64,000 bases of DNA from Wylensekiella montiformis (GCF_009697385.1 NZ_VUNL01000006.1:1-64000), one strand, 5' to 3'; shown: positions 46,619-54,479, counted from the first letter of the stretch. The notes: generated by a model from the sequence alone, not told the origin. Numbers and translations are program-made.

Positions 46619-47560
46619 ATGGATACAATCGCACGCGATTTAGCGAACCATCCGCTGCTCGTGCTCGACGGTGCCTTTGGCACGGAGATCGCGCGCCGCG
46701 GCTTTGACACGAACGATGCGCTCTGGTCAGCCAAGGCGCTTTTTGAAAAGCCGGAGCTCGTCGAAGCCGTCCACCGCGATTACTATGAGGCGGGAGCAGA
46801 CATTTCGACGAGTGCGAGCTATCAGGCGACCATCGAGGGTTTTGAAAAGAAGGGCTTTTCACGCGACCAGGCAAAAGAGCTCATCACGCGCTCGGTCCGC
46901 CTCGTGCAACGGGCACGCGATGCGTTCTGGCAGCAAGCGGCGAGGCGGCGAGATCGGCCGCAGCCGCTCGTCGCCGCCTCGGTCGGCCCTTACGGCGCGT
47001 ATCTTGCTGACGGCTCGGAGTACCGCGGCGACTACAAGGCGAGCCGCGCGGAGCTCGCGGATTTCCATGCGGAGCGCCTCGCGCTCCTCTGTGCGGCGCA
47101 GCCGGATCTTCTGGCCTGCGAGACGCTGCCGCTGCTCGACGAGGCGCGCGCCATTCTCACCGACCTGCGCCGCCATCCTGACACAACTGCTTGGATCTCT
47201 TTCTCATGCAGAGATGACGCGCATACCTGCGGCGGCGATGCGATTGCCGACTGCGCGCGGCTGCTCGACAAAGAACCCCAGGTCGCGGCCGTCGGCGTCA
47301 ACTGCACAACCCCCCAGCATGTGGCTGGCCTCATCCGCCAGATCCGCCAACATACGGCAAAGCCCATCGTCGTCTATCCGAATACCGGGGAAACGTACGA
47401 TGCCGTAACGAAGACATGGCATGGCAGCCCGACGCCGTACCGCGACTTCGTGCGCACGTGGTACGCGGCGGGCGCGCGCCTGATCGGCGGCTGCTGCCGC
47501 ACGACGCCGGACGATATCCGCAGCATCGCCGCCTTCCGCGCCGAATTGCAGCGCGGCTGA
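46619..47560 (+). CDS. mmuM: MmuM, homocysteine S-methyltransferase
   Basis: Zinc methyltransferase making methionine from homocysteine with S-methylmethionine (or SAM) as donor. The 313-residue protein has LVLDGAFGTEIARRG at the start, the first zinc Cys in GVNCTTP and the Cys-Cys pair in LIGGCCRTTPDDI. AAAGGAG precedes the ATG, 25 bases after the binding-protein gene. Its codon use is markedly GC-rich compared with the phosphate genes on the left, which fits acquisition by transfer. Confidence 0.93.
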   Translation: MDTIARDLANHPLLVLDGAFGTEIARRGFDTNDALWSAKALFEKPELVEAVHRDYYEAGADISTSASYQATIEGFEKKGFSRDQAKELITRSVRLVQRARDAFWQQAARRRDRPQPLVAASVGPYGAYLADGSEYRGDYKASRAELADFHAERLALLCAAQPDLLACETLPLLDEARAILTDLRRHPDTTAWISFSCRDDAHTCGGDAIADCARLLDKEPQVAAVGVNCTTPQHVAGLIRQIRQHTAKPIVVYPNTGETYDAVTKTWHGSPTPYRDFVRTWYAAGARLIGGCCRTTPDDIRSIAAFRAELQRG

Positions 47561-47631
47561 GCGCACACACCGCCATTCCCTGCGATGGAGACATACCATC
47601 TCCGCGCAGGTTTATACAGGTACTTTGCACA

Positions 47632-47662
47632 AAAAAGCGGCACCGCGCAGGTGCCGCTTTTT
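47632..47662 (+). terminator. Terminator after mmuM
   Basis: AAAAAGCGGCACC and its complement with a 5-base loop and a trailing T-tract, 72 bases after the mmuM stop. Confidence 0.85.
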
Positions 47663-47729
47663 CTATTCCAAAACAGGCAGAAAACACTTCCGAAAATACC
47701 ACCGCCCGCTGCAGCCTGCCTAGGACTGC

Positions 47730-48029
47730 CTAGGACTTCGCCGGCTGCGCGATGCCCTCCCCCAGAAAACGCCAGACAAGAAAGGACACGATATAGGCGA
47801 GCGGGAAACCGCCGAGCACATCGCTTGGATAATGCATGCCGACATAGAGGCGGGAAAAGACGATGAGCACGGCCATTGCCAGCGCAAGCCAGCGATACCA
47901 GGCCCGCAGGAGGATCAGGGCGACGGCAAAAACGCCTGCCGCACATGCTCCTGCAAAAACAAAAGAAGAAACGAATCCAAAACATACCCCCAGTATCTCA
48001 CAAACACAGCGAACCGCATGCACAACCAT
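47730..48029 (-). pseudogene. C-terminal fragment of a PAP2 family phosphatase
   Basis: The 99-codon frame keeps only the end of a PAP2/undecaprenyl-diphosphatase-like membrane phosphatase: three hydrophobic segments and the third signature motif FSRLYVGMHYPSDVLGG. The first two signature blocks (K-x6-R-P and P-S-G-H) are missing, and the first 15 residues do not look like family sequence. It lies directly after the TetR gene on the same strand, so a deletion probably removed its start. Confidence 0.75.
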
Positions 48030-48087
48030 CCGCTTCGCGGATATGGTGCATCACATTTACAGTTACAGTCGCCCCAAGAAAGCAACG

Positions 48088-48708
48088 TCACTTCCTATCG
48101 CCGCCGAGGAAGCCCTTCAGGCTGCCCGCTCTGGCGCCGAAGAGCTGCTCGATGAGCGGCACGGCGATCCCCATGCGGATGTCCGCCGCCTCGTCGCTTT
48201 CCCCCCGGCACTCATCCGGCCACATGGCGCCGAGCAGATGCCAGAAGAAAGTGAGGCGTTCCTCCATGTGATCGCTGGAAAAAACGCCTTCGTCCACGCC
48301 CTTTGACAGGATATTGCGCAACAGCGGATTAAACCGCTCCACGACAGCACTCTGCCAAAGATCAACGGCCAAGTCTCGCTGCTGCTCATCAAAAAGCTTG
48401 TCCACCAATGGATCAATGGAATTTTCACGCGACATAAACGCAAGAAGCATCCGCAGCTGATTCATTGCGCTTATTCCGTCAGCCTTCGTTTGATACGATG
48501 CGGCAAACTGCTCTGCCCACTCTGTGAAAATCGCCCGCAGCACTGCTTCCTTCGTCGCAAAATAATAAAAAAACGTTCCCTTGGCTACACCAGCCTGCTC
48601 ACAAATATCCTGTACCGTAGTTCGCTCATAGCCAGTTGTCAAAAACAACCCTTTCGCAACATCCACGAGCTCCCGGTATCGTTCTTCCGGATTCTTTCGA
48701 ATTCTCAT
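48088..48708 (-). CDS. TetR/AcrR-family repressor
   Basis: A 206-residue regulator: an N-terminal helix-turn-helix (TTVQDICEQAGVAKGTFFYYF, about residues 30-52, landmarks only) and a ligand-binding helical domain. A perfect palindrome lies 15 bases before its ATG, and related palindromes precede the ruined RND adaptor at 45.5 kb, so it was probably the repressor of that efflux operon. The gene itself looks intact, hence an orphan regulator. Confidence 0.9.
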   Translation of the reverse strand: MRIRKNPEERYRELVDVAKGLFLTTGYERTTVQDICEQAGVAKGTFFYYFATKEAVLRAIFTEWAEQFAASYQTKADGISAMNQLRMLLAFMSRENSIDPLVDKLFDEQQRDLAVDLWQSAVVERFNPLLRNILSKGVDEGVFSSDHMEERLTFFWHLLGAMWPDECRGESDEAADIRMGIAVPLIEQLFGARAGSLKGFLGGDRK

Positions 48709-48722
48709 AAATAAAAACCTCC

Positions 48723-48742
48723 ATATTGACCAAAGTCAATAT
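48723..48742. promoter_or_regulatory. TetR operator
   Basis: ATATTGAC-CAAA-GTCAATAT, a perfect 8-bp inverted repeat just upstream of the TetR start, suited to autorepression. Its core TTGACC is shared with the operators at 45485-45547. From 48743 to 48936 I see only AT-rich sequence leading to the nitroreductase ribosome site. Confidence 0.7.
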
Positions 48743-48936
48743 GAGATTATATCGCCTTGTTTTCAAAATGTCAACGCCCTCACATGAAACAGACACGCTG
48801 CTCTTTACCCTGTTTTATTTGGACAAAATCTTCCATTTCGGCAGGAAAATTTTGTATGCAGATCGAAGTGAAGAAAAGTTAAAAAATGGAATAAAAAGAA
48901 GAATTATGATCAACCGATATGTAAGGAGGATACAAC

Positions 48937-49509
48937 ATGAGTATATTAGAATCCATAGAAAAGCGCCGGACCTATTATGCACTTAACAAAGAACTGCCGG
49001 TAAGTGAAGAACAGGTTGTTGATACCATCCAAAAGACTACGGAGCTCGTACCGGATGCGTTCAATATGCGAAGCGCCCGCGTCATCGTGGTACTCGGAAA
49101 AAAGCAGGATGATCTTTGGGATGCCGTTTACCGTGCTTTTGACGGGAAAGTTGCCCGGGAAAAGATCGATGGGTTTCGAGCAGCTGCCGGTACTGTTCTT
49201 TATTTTATTGACAACAATGTTGTGAAAGCCCTGCAGGAACAATTCCCGCTCTACGCGGAAAATTTCCCGATCTGGGCCCAGCAGGCAAACGGCATGCTGC
49301 AGTTCTCCGTCTGGACAGCGCTGCGTGATCTCGATATTGGAGCCAATCTCCAGCACTACAATCCGGTCATCGATGCGGCCGTGGCCGATCTTTTTGACGT
49401 CCCTGCCAACTGGCAGCTCATTGCTCAGATGCCATTCGGCGGCATTGCAGCTCAGCCGAATTCCAAGGACACGGAAGACATCAGCAAACGCGTCCATGTT
49501 ATCCGCTGA
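48937..49509 (+). CDS. Nitroreductase family protein (Frm2/HBN1-like)
   Basis: A 190-residue FMN-dependent oxidoreductase of the nitroreductase fold: SILESIEKRRTYYAL opening with the FMN-contacting Arg-Arg, central FNMRSARVIVVLG, and IAQMPFGGIAAQP near the end. Short length and PDAFNMRSARV suggest the fungal-Frm2-like bacterial subgroup. Substrate unknown. AAGGAGG precedes the ATG. It is divergent from the TetR gene, so it could be co-regulated by the operator between them. Confidence 0.85.
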   Translation: MSILESIEKRRTYYALNKELPVSEEQVVDTIQKTTELVPDAFNMRSARVIVVLGKKQDDLWDAVYRAFDGKVAREKIDGFRAAAGTVLYFIDNNVVKALQEQFPLYAENFPIWAQQANGMLQFSVWTALRDLDIGANLQHYNPVIDAAVADLFDVPANWQLIAQMPFGGIAAQPNSKDTEDISKRVHVIR

Positions 49510-49521
49510 TTTTTGCATCAC

Positions 49522-49564
49522 AAAACGGTCTGTTCCGAAACACCCCTTCGGAACAGACCGTTTT
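49522..49564. terminator. Bidirectional terminator
   Basis: A perfect 18-bp inverted repeat AAAACGGTCTGTTCCGAA with a 7-base loop, between the nitroreductase and the converging response-regulator gene. Confidence 0.9.
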
Positions 49565-49572
49565 TCATTCCT

Positions 49573-50256
49573 TTATTTTCGTGCAAAGCGATAGCCAACG
49601 CCACGAACGGTTTCAATTCCTTCTGCCAGCAAAGGATCCGCCGCCAGTTTTGCGCGAAGATGACGTATGTGTACATCTACGGTCCGGGTGTCTCCATAGT
49701 ATTCGTACCCCCATACCCGCTCCAGCAGTTCATCGCGGGAAAACGCCTTACCGGGATTCGTGACCAGCAATTTCAGCAGTTCAAATTCCTTGGGTGTCAG
49801 TGCCAGCAGCTTTTCTTTCAGGCTGGCCTGATACGAATTGAAATCCAGCCGCAAAGCACCAATAGACAGCGTCTGCTGAGAAGCCGCCAACCGCCCGCTG
49901 CTTCGCCGTAACACCGCTTTGATTCTTGCCATAAGTTCCCGTACAGAAAAGGGCTTGGACAAATAATCGTCCGCACCAAGTTCCAATCCCAAAACTTTAT
50001 CGATCTCTTCCGCTTTGGCAGTCAGCATAATGATTGGAATCGCCATGGTATCCTGCGAGTTTTTCAGCTGACGGCATACCTCAAAGCCATCCAATCCCGG
50101 CAGCATGATATCCAGCAAAATAAGATCTGCCCCTGCTGCCTTCGCCAGCGCCTCCTTGCCATCCGCGGCCTCCATTACCTCATAACCATGTTTTTTCAGT
50201 TGGACAACCAGCAATTCCCGAATGGAATCGTCGTCATCTACAGCCAGGATCTTCAT
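49573..50256 (-). CDS. OmpR/PhoB-family response regulator
   Basis: Two-domain regulator of 227 residues: receiver with acidic pocket VDDDDS, phospho-acceptor Asp49 (LILLDIMLPGLDG) and Lys in MLTAKAEE, then a winged-helix DNA-binding domain (LTPKEFELLKLL, VWGYEYYGDTRTVDVHI) like PhoB/PhoP. Start at MKILAVDD behind AAGGTGA; an ATG six codons earlier overlaps the previous stop (ATGA). It has no adjacent kinase, while the phoR gene has no adjacent regulator, so the two are likely partners (inference). It lies downstream of the yibE/F gene interrupted by the mobile element. Confidence 0.9.
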   Translation of the reverse strand: MKILAVDDDDSIRELLVVQLKKHGYEVMEAADGKEALAKAAGADLILLDIMLPGLDGFEVCRQLKNSQDTMAIPIIMLTAKAEEIDKVLGLELGADDYLSKPFSVRELMARIKAVLRRSSGRLAASQQTLSIGALRLDFNSYQASLKEKLLALTPKEFELLKLLVTNPGKAFSRDELLERVWGYEYYGDTRTVDVHIRHLRAKLAADPLLAEGIETVRGVGYRFARK

Positions 50257-50270
50257 TGCTCTCACCTTTT

Positions 50271-50795
50271 TCATAGATTTTCCTGCCCATATTTTACAAC
50301 ATAATCCGGGTTATGGTCTTCCTTTTTCCAAAATTTTTTTATCGAAACATGGCAGGATCTGCGCGTGAGCAGCCAGGAAGACAAGGCCGATGTCAGCGGT
50401 ACGGTCAAAATGACGCCGATACCGCCGGACAATCCCTGCATCAAAACAATGTCAACACGATTTGAGTTTATCAGCTGTAAAAGGGGAAGATCATAGACAT
50501 AGTCCAACACCCATGTTCCCAGAGAACTGCCAAAAACGGCCAGAATCAAGGTGGCTGCCATCGTCCCCATGACATCCCGGCCCACAGACATTCCGCTTCG
50601 AAACAAAGACGCCCCATGTTCTTCCGATCGGCCCCGATGAATTTCTGTCACCGCAGCAGACACGTCCATCGCAATATCCAAAACGGCGCCCAGACTGACA
50701 AATAGAATCCCGGCAAACAGCAGCCCGCCGACATCAATGGCGGTATTCTGCTCCACAAAAATCAACGCCTCGATATTCCCCACGTTGTACCCCGA
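50271..50795 (-). pseudogene. YibE/YibF-family membrane protein, 3' part (split by the element)
   Basis: The C-terminal half of a YibE/F-type multipass membrane protein: from SGYNVGNIEALIFVEQNTA through GLLFAGILFVSLGAVLDIAMD and VGRDVMGTMAATLILA to a basic tail. The reading frame continues upstream only into element sequence. Joined to 56657-57325 at the shared TCGGGGTAC, it gives an uninterrupted protein of about 394 residues. The stop overlaps the region just before the response regulator. Confidence 0.88.
50787..50795. repeat. Left attachment core of the element
   Basis: GTACCCCGA, identical to 56657-56665. Flanking bases differ, so the visible identical core is 9 bp. It lies inside codons Ser-Gly-Tyr of the yibE/F gene. 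Confidence 0.8.
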
Positions 50796-50892
50796 TGATA
50801 AGGCACATACAACATTTTTTACCTTAATAATATCAAGGGTTCGCGGCCCCGTCCTTCCCGATTTTCATGCTATTTTTGAGATTCCAGTTCTG

Positions 50893-50921
50893 AAACAGAA
50901 CTTTTTTAGAACTTTTAGCAT
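50893..50921 (+). repeat. Left copy of an imperfect 29-bp direct repeat
   Basis: AACAGAACTTTTTTAGAACT followed by TTTAGCAT; the right copy at 56569-56598 differs at two positions. Each contains AGAACTTTT twice in tandem-like form. They may be recombinase arm sites or part of an older end. Confidence 0.55.
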
Positions 50922-50929
50922 CTGACTCT

Positions 50930-52209
50930 GGAACCGCCATACAGGGACCGAAACGGCGGCCCCACGGCATCGCTCCCAACATGTGGGATCCTGCCGCGCA
51001 CGCTCTGGCATCGCCGCCCGCATCGACTGGCAGGCCGTCGCGTTCCACGGCTCCCCCGCGCCTGCTCCTGCCCGTCGAATCATCAACGCATAAAGTTATA
51101 TAGGCCGCCGTCTGGAAGGGCCTAGAATCGCGTCCTAGGCGGCGAGAGAGAGAAACGCCGCCCCATCCTGTGGACATATCGCCACGGGCGGGCGGCTTTT
51201 CGTCGTGATCCGCGACGGTATGCAAAGGAATGGGCTGCACCCTCGCGCACGCGGGCGGGATTGACGCCCCAAACATGGCCCCATCTGCCAAAAGCCGTGT
51301 TTTCCCGACTTTTCGGCGGGCGGGCGGCTCTCCTGTGGGAATCTGGCAGGCAGGCCGACGCGCTCACAAAAATCTTGATGTTTTGACCAAAGGCATTTTG
51401 CAAAACAGGCAGGAACGCCCGTAGACACGAATGTAAAGTCTTTTTCGCGGCCCGCTCTCTGGCATGTGTTTTACTTCGCTTTATCACGCTTTATTTTGTG
51501 AACTTTGTGTATCATATATGGATTTTTGTCTATTATCATTACTATCATTATTATGTTGTCGCTTCATCCTGATACGTTTCTTTTCATCCCTATTACTTCC
51601 GATAGCAATAATTTATCGGAAGTAATGTACGGACTGAAACAAATGTATTTTGGTACTGGAACAAGGCAAGTCTGAAATGGCGGCTCTGTCTAGAAGCCAT
51701 GCGGACGGCTCAGGATTCGAACGCATCGCGGCGCGGCTCCATGCCATAGGATACCCACAAGAAGGACAGGCGGCCCCGCGTCATGCAGCAGAAAAGGCCG
51801 CCCATGTCTGGACAGCCCCTTCTAGAATCGCCTGCCGCCAGATGTGCCTTACATGGCGCTCTGGACGGTGTACAGGCGTTTTCTGCTCCATCCCATCGCC
51901 GCGACTACGGGCAGGGCATCCGCATCGCCTAAAAGTGAATATTTTTATGTAATATTCGTGTTTATTTTTATTTAGCGTTTTTTTGTGGAAAAGTAGGGGC
52001 GCGTTAAATCGGGCGCAATGCGAAAACTTTTTCCGCCTGCCCCTGCCCATGCTTAATGGTGCTGTCCGCCGTCCTGCCAGTCTCGCCGTCAGGATACAGA
52101 ACACTGTCGCCCGCCGCGCTCTGGACACGCGCAAAAAAAAATAGGGCATTGCGTACCGTTCGTTGTACGTTCTGCCCATATCTGCATTGTATGATACCAC
52201 AAGAGGGAA
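50930..52209. other. About 1.3 kb of element DNA without a convincing gene
   Basis: The first 500 bases are GC-rich with short overlapping open frames on several strands but no recognisable protein and no good ribosome sites; the middle (51480-51630) is AT-rich with ATCATTA repeats and a perfect inverted repeat; the remainder is mixed, with open frames that look like shadows. It may hold decayed genes or an origin. Confidence 0.5.
51592..51626. repeat. Perfect 13-bp inverted repeat in an AT-rich tract
   Basis: ATTACTTCCGATA (51592-51604) and TATCGGAAGTAAT (51614-51626) around a 9-base loop, without a T-tract. It is preceded by two ATCATTA copies. It could be a replication or protein-binding structure. 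Confidence 0.65.
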
Positions 52210-52422
52210 TCAGGCCCGCCCCATCTGCAACGCCCGCATAATGACAATCATACGCCTGCCCGCATAAAGCCGCGCGTCCTCTACCGTGCCGCCCGCCGCG
52301 ACGATCTGCCGCGCCGATGGTTCCACGACGTTGCACAACGCTTTGTAGAACGTGCGCTGCTGCTCTGTCTCTAATCTCTCGCCTGCCGCCCTGAACGGCT
52401 GCATAATATCCTGTTCTTCCAT
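52210..52422 (-). CDS. Small helical hypothetical protein of the element
   Basis: A 70-residue protein, almost wholly helical by eye (RAAGERLETEQQRTFYKALC; VVEPSARQIVAAGGTVEDARL), with basic C-terminus. Start at MEEQDIMQPF behind AGGGGCG, 10 bases after the stop of the larger gene upstream, so the two form an operon. No family recognised. Confidence 0.6.
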   Translation of the reverse strand: MEEQDIMQPFRAAGERLETEQQRTFYKALCNVVEPSARQIVAAGGTVEDARLYAGRRMIVIMRALQMGRA

Positions 52423-52432
52423 ATCATCGCCC

Positions 52433-53146
52433 CTATTCTTCTGCAATTCCTCTCCATGTATGGGATTCTTTGTCGTATTTGATAACGCCCGCTATTTTCG
52501 CCTTATCAAATACATACGACGCAAAATCATATTTCCCGCGAATATAATGATTTACATTATTCAGTACCCGCATAGCATGGATAAGTGCTTGTTTCCGTTT
52601 CTCATAGTCTTTGATTTCTTCTTCTATTTTTCTTTTCTTGCTTATTCCTGCCCTTGCTTTTAACTTTCTCACCCGCTCTACATGGTTTTCTGTAAGCTGT
52701 TCAATTTCATCATGATAATACGGCATCTCGCCTTCAAGAAGTGGCATATGAACGAACATGTCCAATAACTTCTTGTACTCAAGAAGCCAACACTTTTTAG
52801 GAATCTCATTTAAGTATTTTCCCTTATACCTGCCATATGTGATTTCTATACAGTATGGTTCGCCAATTCCATCATACTTGTATTGGCGTCCTTCATCATC
52901 GCAATATTCATCGTCATATGTTTTTTGATTCCCGCACTCATCGCCATCATAAACCATACTTGTTTTCTTTGCGATATGAAGAACTATTTCTGCTAGCTCA
53001 TACGCATAAGGGCCGTGCATGATCCATCGAAAAACCTTGCTGTGTTTCGGATTGAACTCTTTATCGTCGGGCGGCTTATGGTTCAATGGCGGCATTTCAC
53101 CCATAATCAAATACATGTCATCAAAATCATGATTGTATAATCTCAT
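52433..53146 (-). CDS. Hypothetical protein of the element, 237 residues
   Basis: I do not recognise it. Start at MRLYNHDFDDMYL, directly after GAGGTGGG. The first two thirds are acidic and aromatic-rich, with YELAEIVLHIAKKTSMVYDG and a YGRYKGKYLNEIPKKCW segment; residues about 160-200 form a lysine-rich coiled-coil-like helix (KKRKIEEEIKDYEKRKQ). No signal peptide or membrane helix. Its position in front of the small helical gene suggests a joint function specific to this element. Confidence 0.7.
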   Translation of the reverse strand: MRLYNHDFDDMYLIMGEMPPLNHKPPDDKEFNPKHSKVFRWIMHGPYAYELAEIVLHIAKKTSMVYDGDECGNQKTYDDEYCDDEGRQYKYDGIGEPYCIEITYGRYKGKYLNEIPKKCWLLEYKKLLDMFVHMPLLEGEMPYYHDEIEQLTENHVERVRKLKARAGISKKRKIEEEIKDYEKRKQALIHAMRVLNNVNHYIRGKYDFASYVFDKAKIAGVIKYDKESHTWRGIAEE

Positions 53147-53507
53147 ATTTCCCACCTCGCTAGAAAAATTTTGTTGAAAACAAAATAGGAAAAAGTTCTG
53201 GCTGCTGTGGGCGGCCCTAAGCCGCCGCCCACAAAAAGCAGGCAGGTTTTTTTCTGGTTTTCGATTCTACATTCCAGAATATCCAAACGAATTAAGGCGT
53301 GACAGGTGAAAGTGGAACACTGAAAAGAAAAGCTCTGCTTTTCGTCCTGTCTAAGCCGTTTCCATCACTTTTTCCACGCCTTTTTTATACTATTTCACCC
53401 CCCACACCCCCCGAGCGCAACAGGCTAGCACCATTCCGCTAACGCCCGCACGCTAACGCGGGCCGCTACATGCTCCTAGCCTTTCGCCACTCGCGGCTCA
53501 TGCGCTC

Positions 53508-53532
53508 TATAGTATATATTCTATATACTATA
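53508..53532. repeat. AT-only palindrome
   Basis: TATAGTATATA-TTC-TATATACTATA, a perfect 11-bp inverted repeat with a 3-base centre, immediately next to the iterons. Easily melted DNA of this sort often marks an origin. Confidence 0.75.
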
Positions 53533-53540
53533 CCGGACAT

Positions 53541-53570
53541 TGTCCGCAACATGTCCGCACGTTGTCCGCA
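53541..53570 (+). repeat. Three 11-bp iterons
   Basis: TGTCCGCA starts at 53541, 53552 and 53563, an exact 11-base period (about one helical turn). The unit is TGTCCGCAAYR-like. They sit just after the 3' end of the replisome-organiser-like gene. Confidence 0.75.
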
Positions 53571-53575
53571 ATGAC

Positions 53576-54058
53576 CTAAAATGGAAGGTCAATATTATTT
53601 TCTTTGGCGTCCTTCTCTAGGGCCTTTTGCTCTTTGATCCTTTGGGCTGTTTTGGCGCGTTCTCGTTGTTTAGCCTTTATGATAGCTGCCTTTGTTACGC
53701 TTGCAATAGCTTCTTTCACTTTGGGCATATAATAGAGTTTATCCGCGTTATGCTTATCAGCCTTTACAATAAGGCCATATTCTTTTAAATCGTTGTAAAT
53801 CTTCTCTGCTTCTTCATCTGTCACATTCGTGTTACTGGCAATAATCTTGCTTGAAACTTCAAATTTCTTATTTCCTAACTGCTCATAAAGATAGCCGTTT
53901 AATGGGGCTGCCTTAAGAGAAAGAAATAGATAAGCGGTTAGATATTTATGTCCCATTTCACCATGATTGAACAATAGAGTTTGGAACACATCTTTTCTAA
54001 AAGAATCACATTCAATTTTCAACCAATAGATTCTTGTCTTTTCATCTTTACTTGCCAT
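53576..54058 (-). CDS. Phage replisome organiser-like protein
   Basis: A 160-residue protein whose N-terminal part (RIYWLKIECDSF, TAYLFLSLKAAPLNGYLY, about residues 8-55) resembles the winged-helix N-domain of phage replisome organisers and DnaD-like initiators; ITASNTNV-like and EYGLIVKADK segments fit the same fold. The C-terminal 45 residues are lysine-rich and may bind DNA. Start at MASKDEKTR after AGAGG. With adjacent iterons it is the probable replication initiator of the element. Similarity judged by eye only. Confidence 0.6.
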   Translation of the reverse strand: MASKDEKTRIYWLKIECDSFRKDVFQTLLFNHGEMGHKYLTAYLFLSLKAAPLNGYLYEQLGNKKFEVSSKIIASNTNVTDEEAEKIYNDLKEYGLIVKADKHNADKLYYMPKVKEAIASVTKAAIIKAKQRERAKTAQRIKEQKALEKDAKENNIDLPF

Positions 54059-54085
54059 GCTAAAACCTCTATATCTCAAACGCAC

Positions 54086-54114
54086 TTAACATTAATCCGC
54101 AAATGTGCTATATT
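54086..54114 (+). promoter_or_regulatory. Promoter opposite the replisome-organiser gene start
   Basis: TTAACA (54086-54091), a 17-base spacer and TATATT (54109-54114), reading away from the replication gene. Confidence 0.5.
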
Positions 54115-54120
54115 GAACAC

Positions 54121-54198
54121 AATAGCAACAAAATAATATCCTGCTCTATACATTTGATTCGCGCCCTTGTCAATCCATCACGACAAGGGCGTTTTTTT
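54121..54198 (+). ncRNA. Candidate small RNA of the element
   Basis: A transcript of about 78 bases is predicted from the promoter at 54086-54114 to a strong terminator CGCCCTTGTC/GACAAGGGCG followed by seven T (54162-54198). It has no useful open frame. It lies between the replication gene and the HTH gene, on the opposite strand, in their shared leader, so an antisense role in replication control is possible. Confidence 0.5.
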
Positions 54199-54275
54199 CT
54201 ATGCTTCGATTTCTTCAAGCTCTACTGTGGGAATGACAAGGCCATTCGCGCCGACTGGCCGCCTGCTCATCATCT

Positions 54276-54479
54276 TCATTCCCCACCCGTCATTTCGTAA
54301 TATTTCCGGCGTAACGTATGCCCATGTCGCGGGATGATATATCCCTGCTGTTCCAGTCGGTCATTGATTTTCTTGATGATCGAATAAGCAAACCCCCTTG
54401 AACAACCTGTATCTTTCGCCACTTCATCCGCGCCAATGAAACGCGACAACGGCTCTTGCTTCTTGCTTTCCTGTTCCAT
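54276..54479 (-). CDS. Excisionase-like small HTH protein
   Basis: A 67-residue DNA-binding protein: GADEVAKDTGCSRGFAYSII forms a helix-turn-helix, followed by LNDRLEQQGYIIPR-like wing sequence and RRKYYE, the pattern of small excisionase/control proteins of Gram-positive phages and plasmids. It is followed by the replication gene and preceded by the Cro-like gene on the same strand, so it probably belongs to the lytic or excision operon. Confidence 0.65.
   Translation of the reverse strand: MEQESKKQEPLSRFIGADEVAKDTGCSRGFAYSIIKKINDRLEQQGYIIPRHGHTLRRKYYEMTGGE

Larger units (their letters stand above)
53156..53575. other. Non-coding region of the element with origin-like structure
   Basis: Between the 237-residue gene and the replisome-organiser gene. 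It holds GC-rich hairpins (TGGGCGGC and its complement near 53200), a C-run near 53398-53410, an AT-rich palindrome and three 11-bp iterons. No open frame of note. Confidence 0.55.

Noticed and set aside
50833-51487. Overlapping reverse frames at the left of the element
   Set aside because: Arg/Pro/Ala-rich sequence typical of GC-rich non-coding DNA; no ribosome sites, and several frames are equally open.
52056-52241. Possible rRNA, tRNA or CRISPR content in the element or elsewhere
   Set aside because: No cloverleaf-like tail, no tRNA T-loop GTTCGAATC pattern with CCA, and no regular repeat-spacer array was seen in the window.
52004-52336. A 110-codon reverse frame overlapping the 70-residue element gene
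   Set aside because: It is mainly the shifted-frame shadow of the 70-residue gene and contains a run of Phe from a T-tract; no ribosome site.
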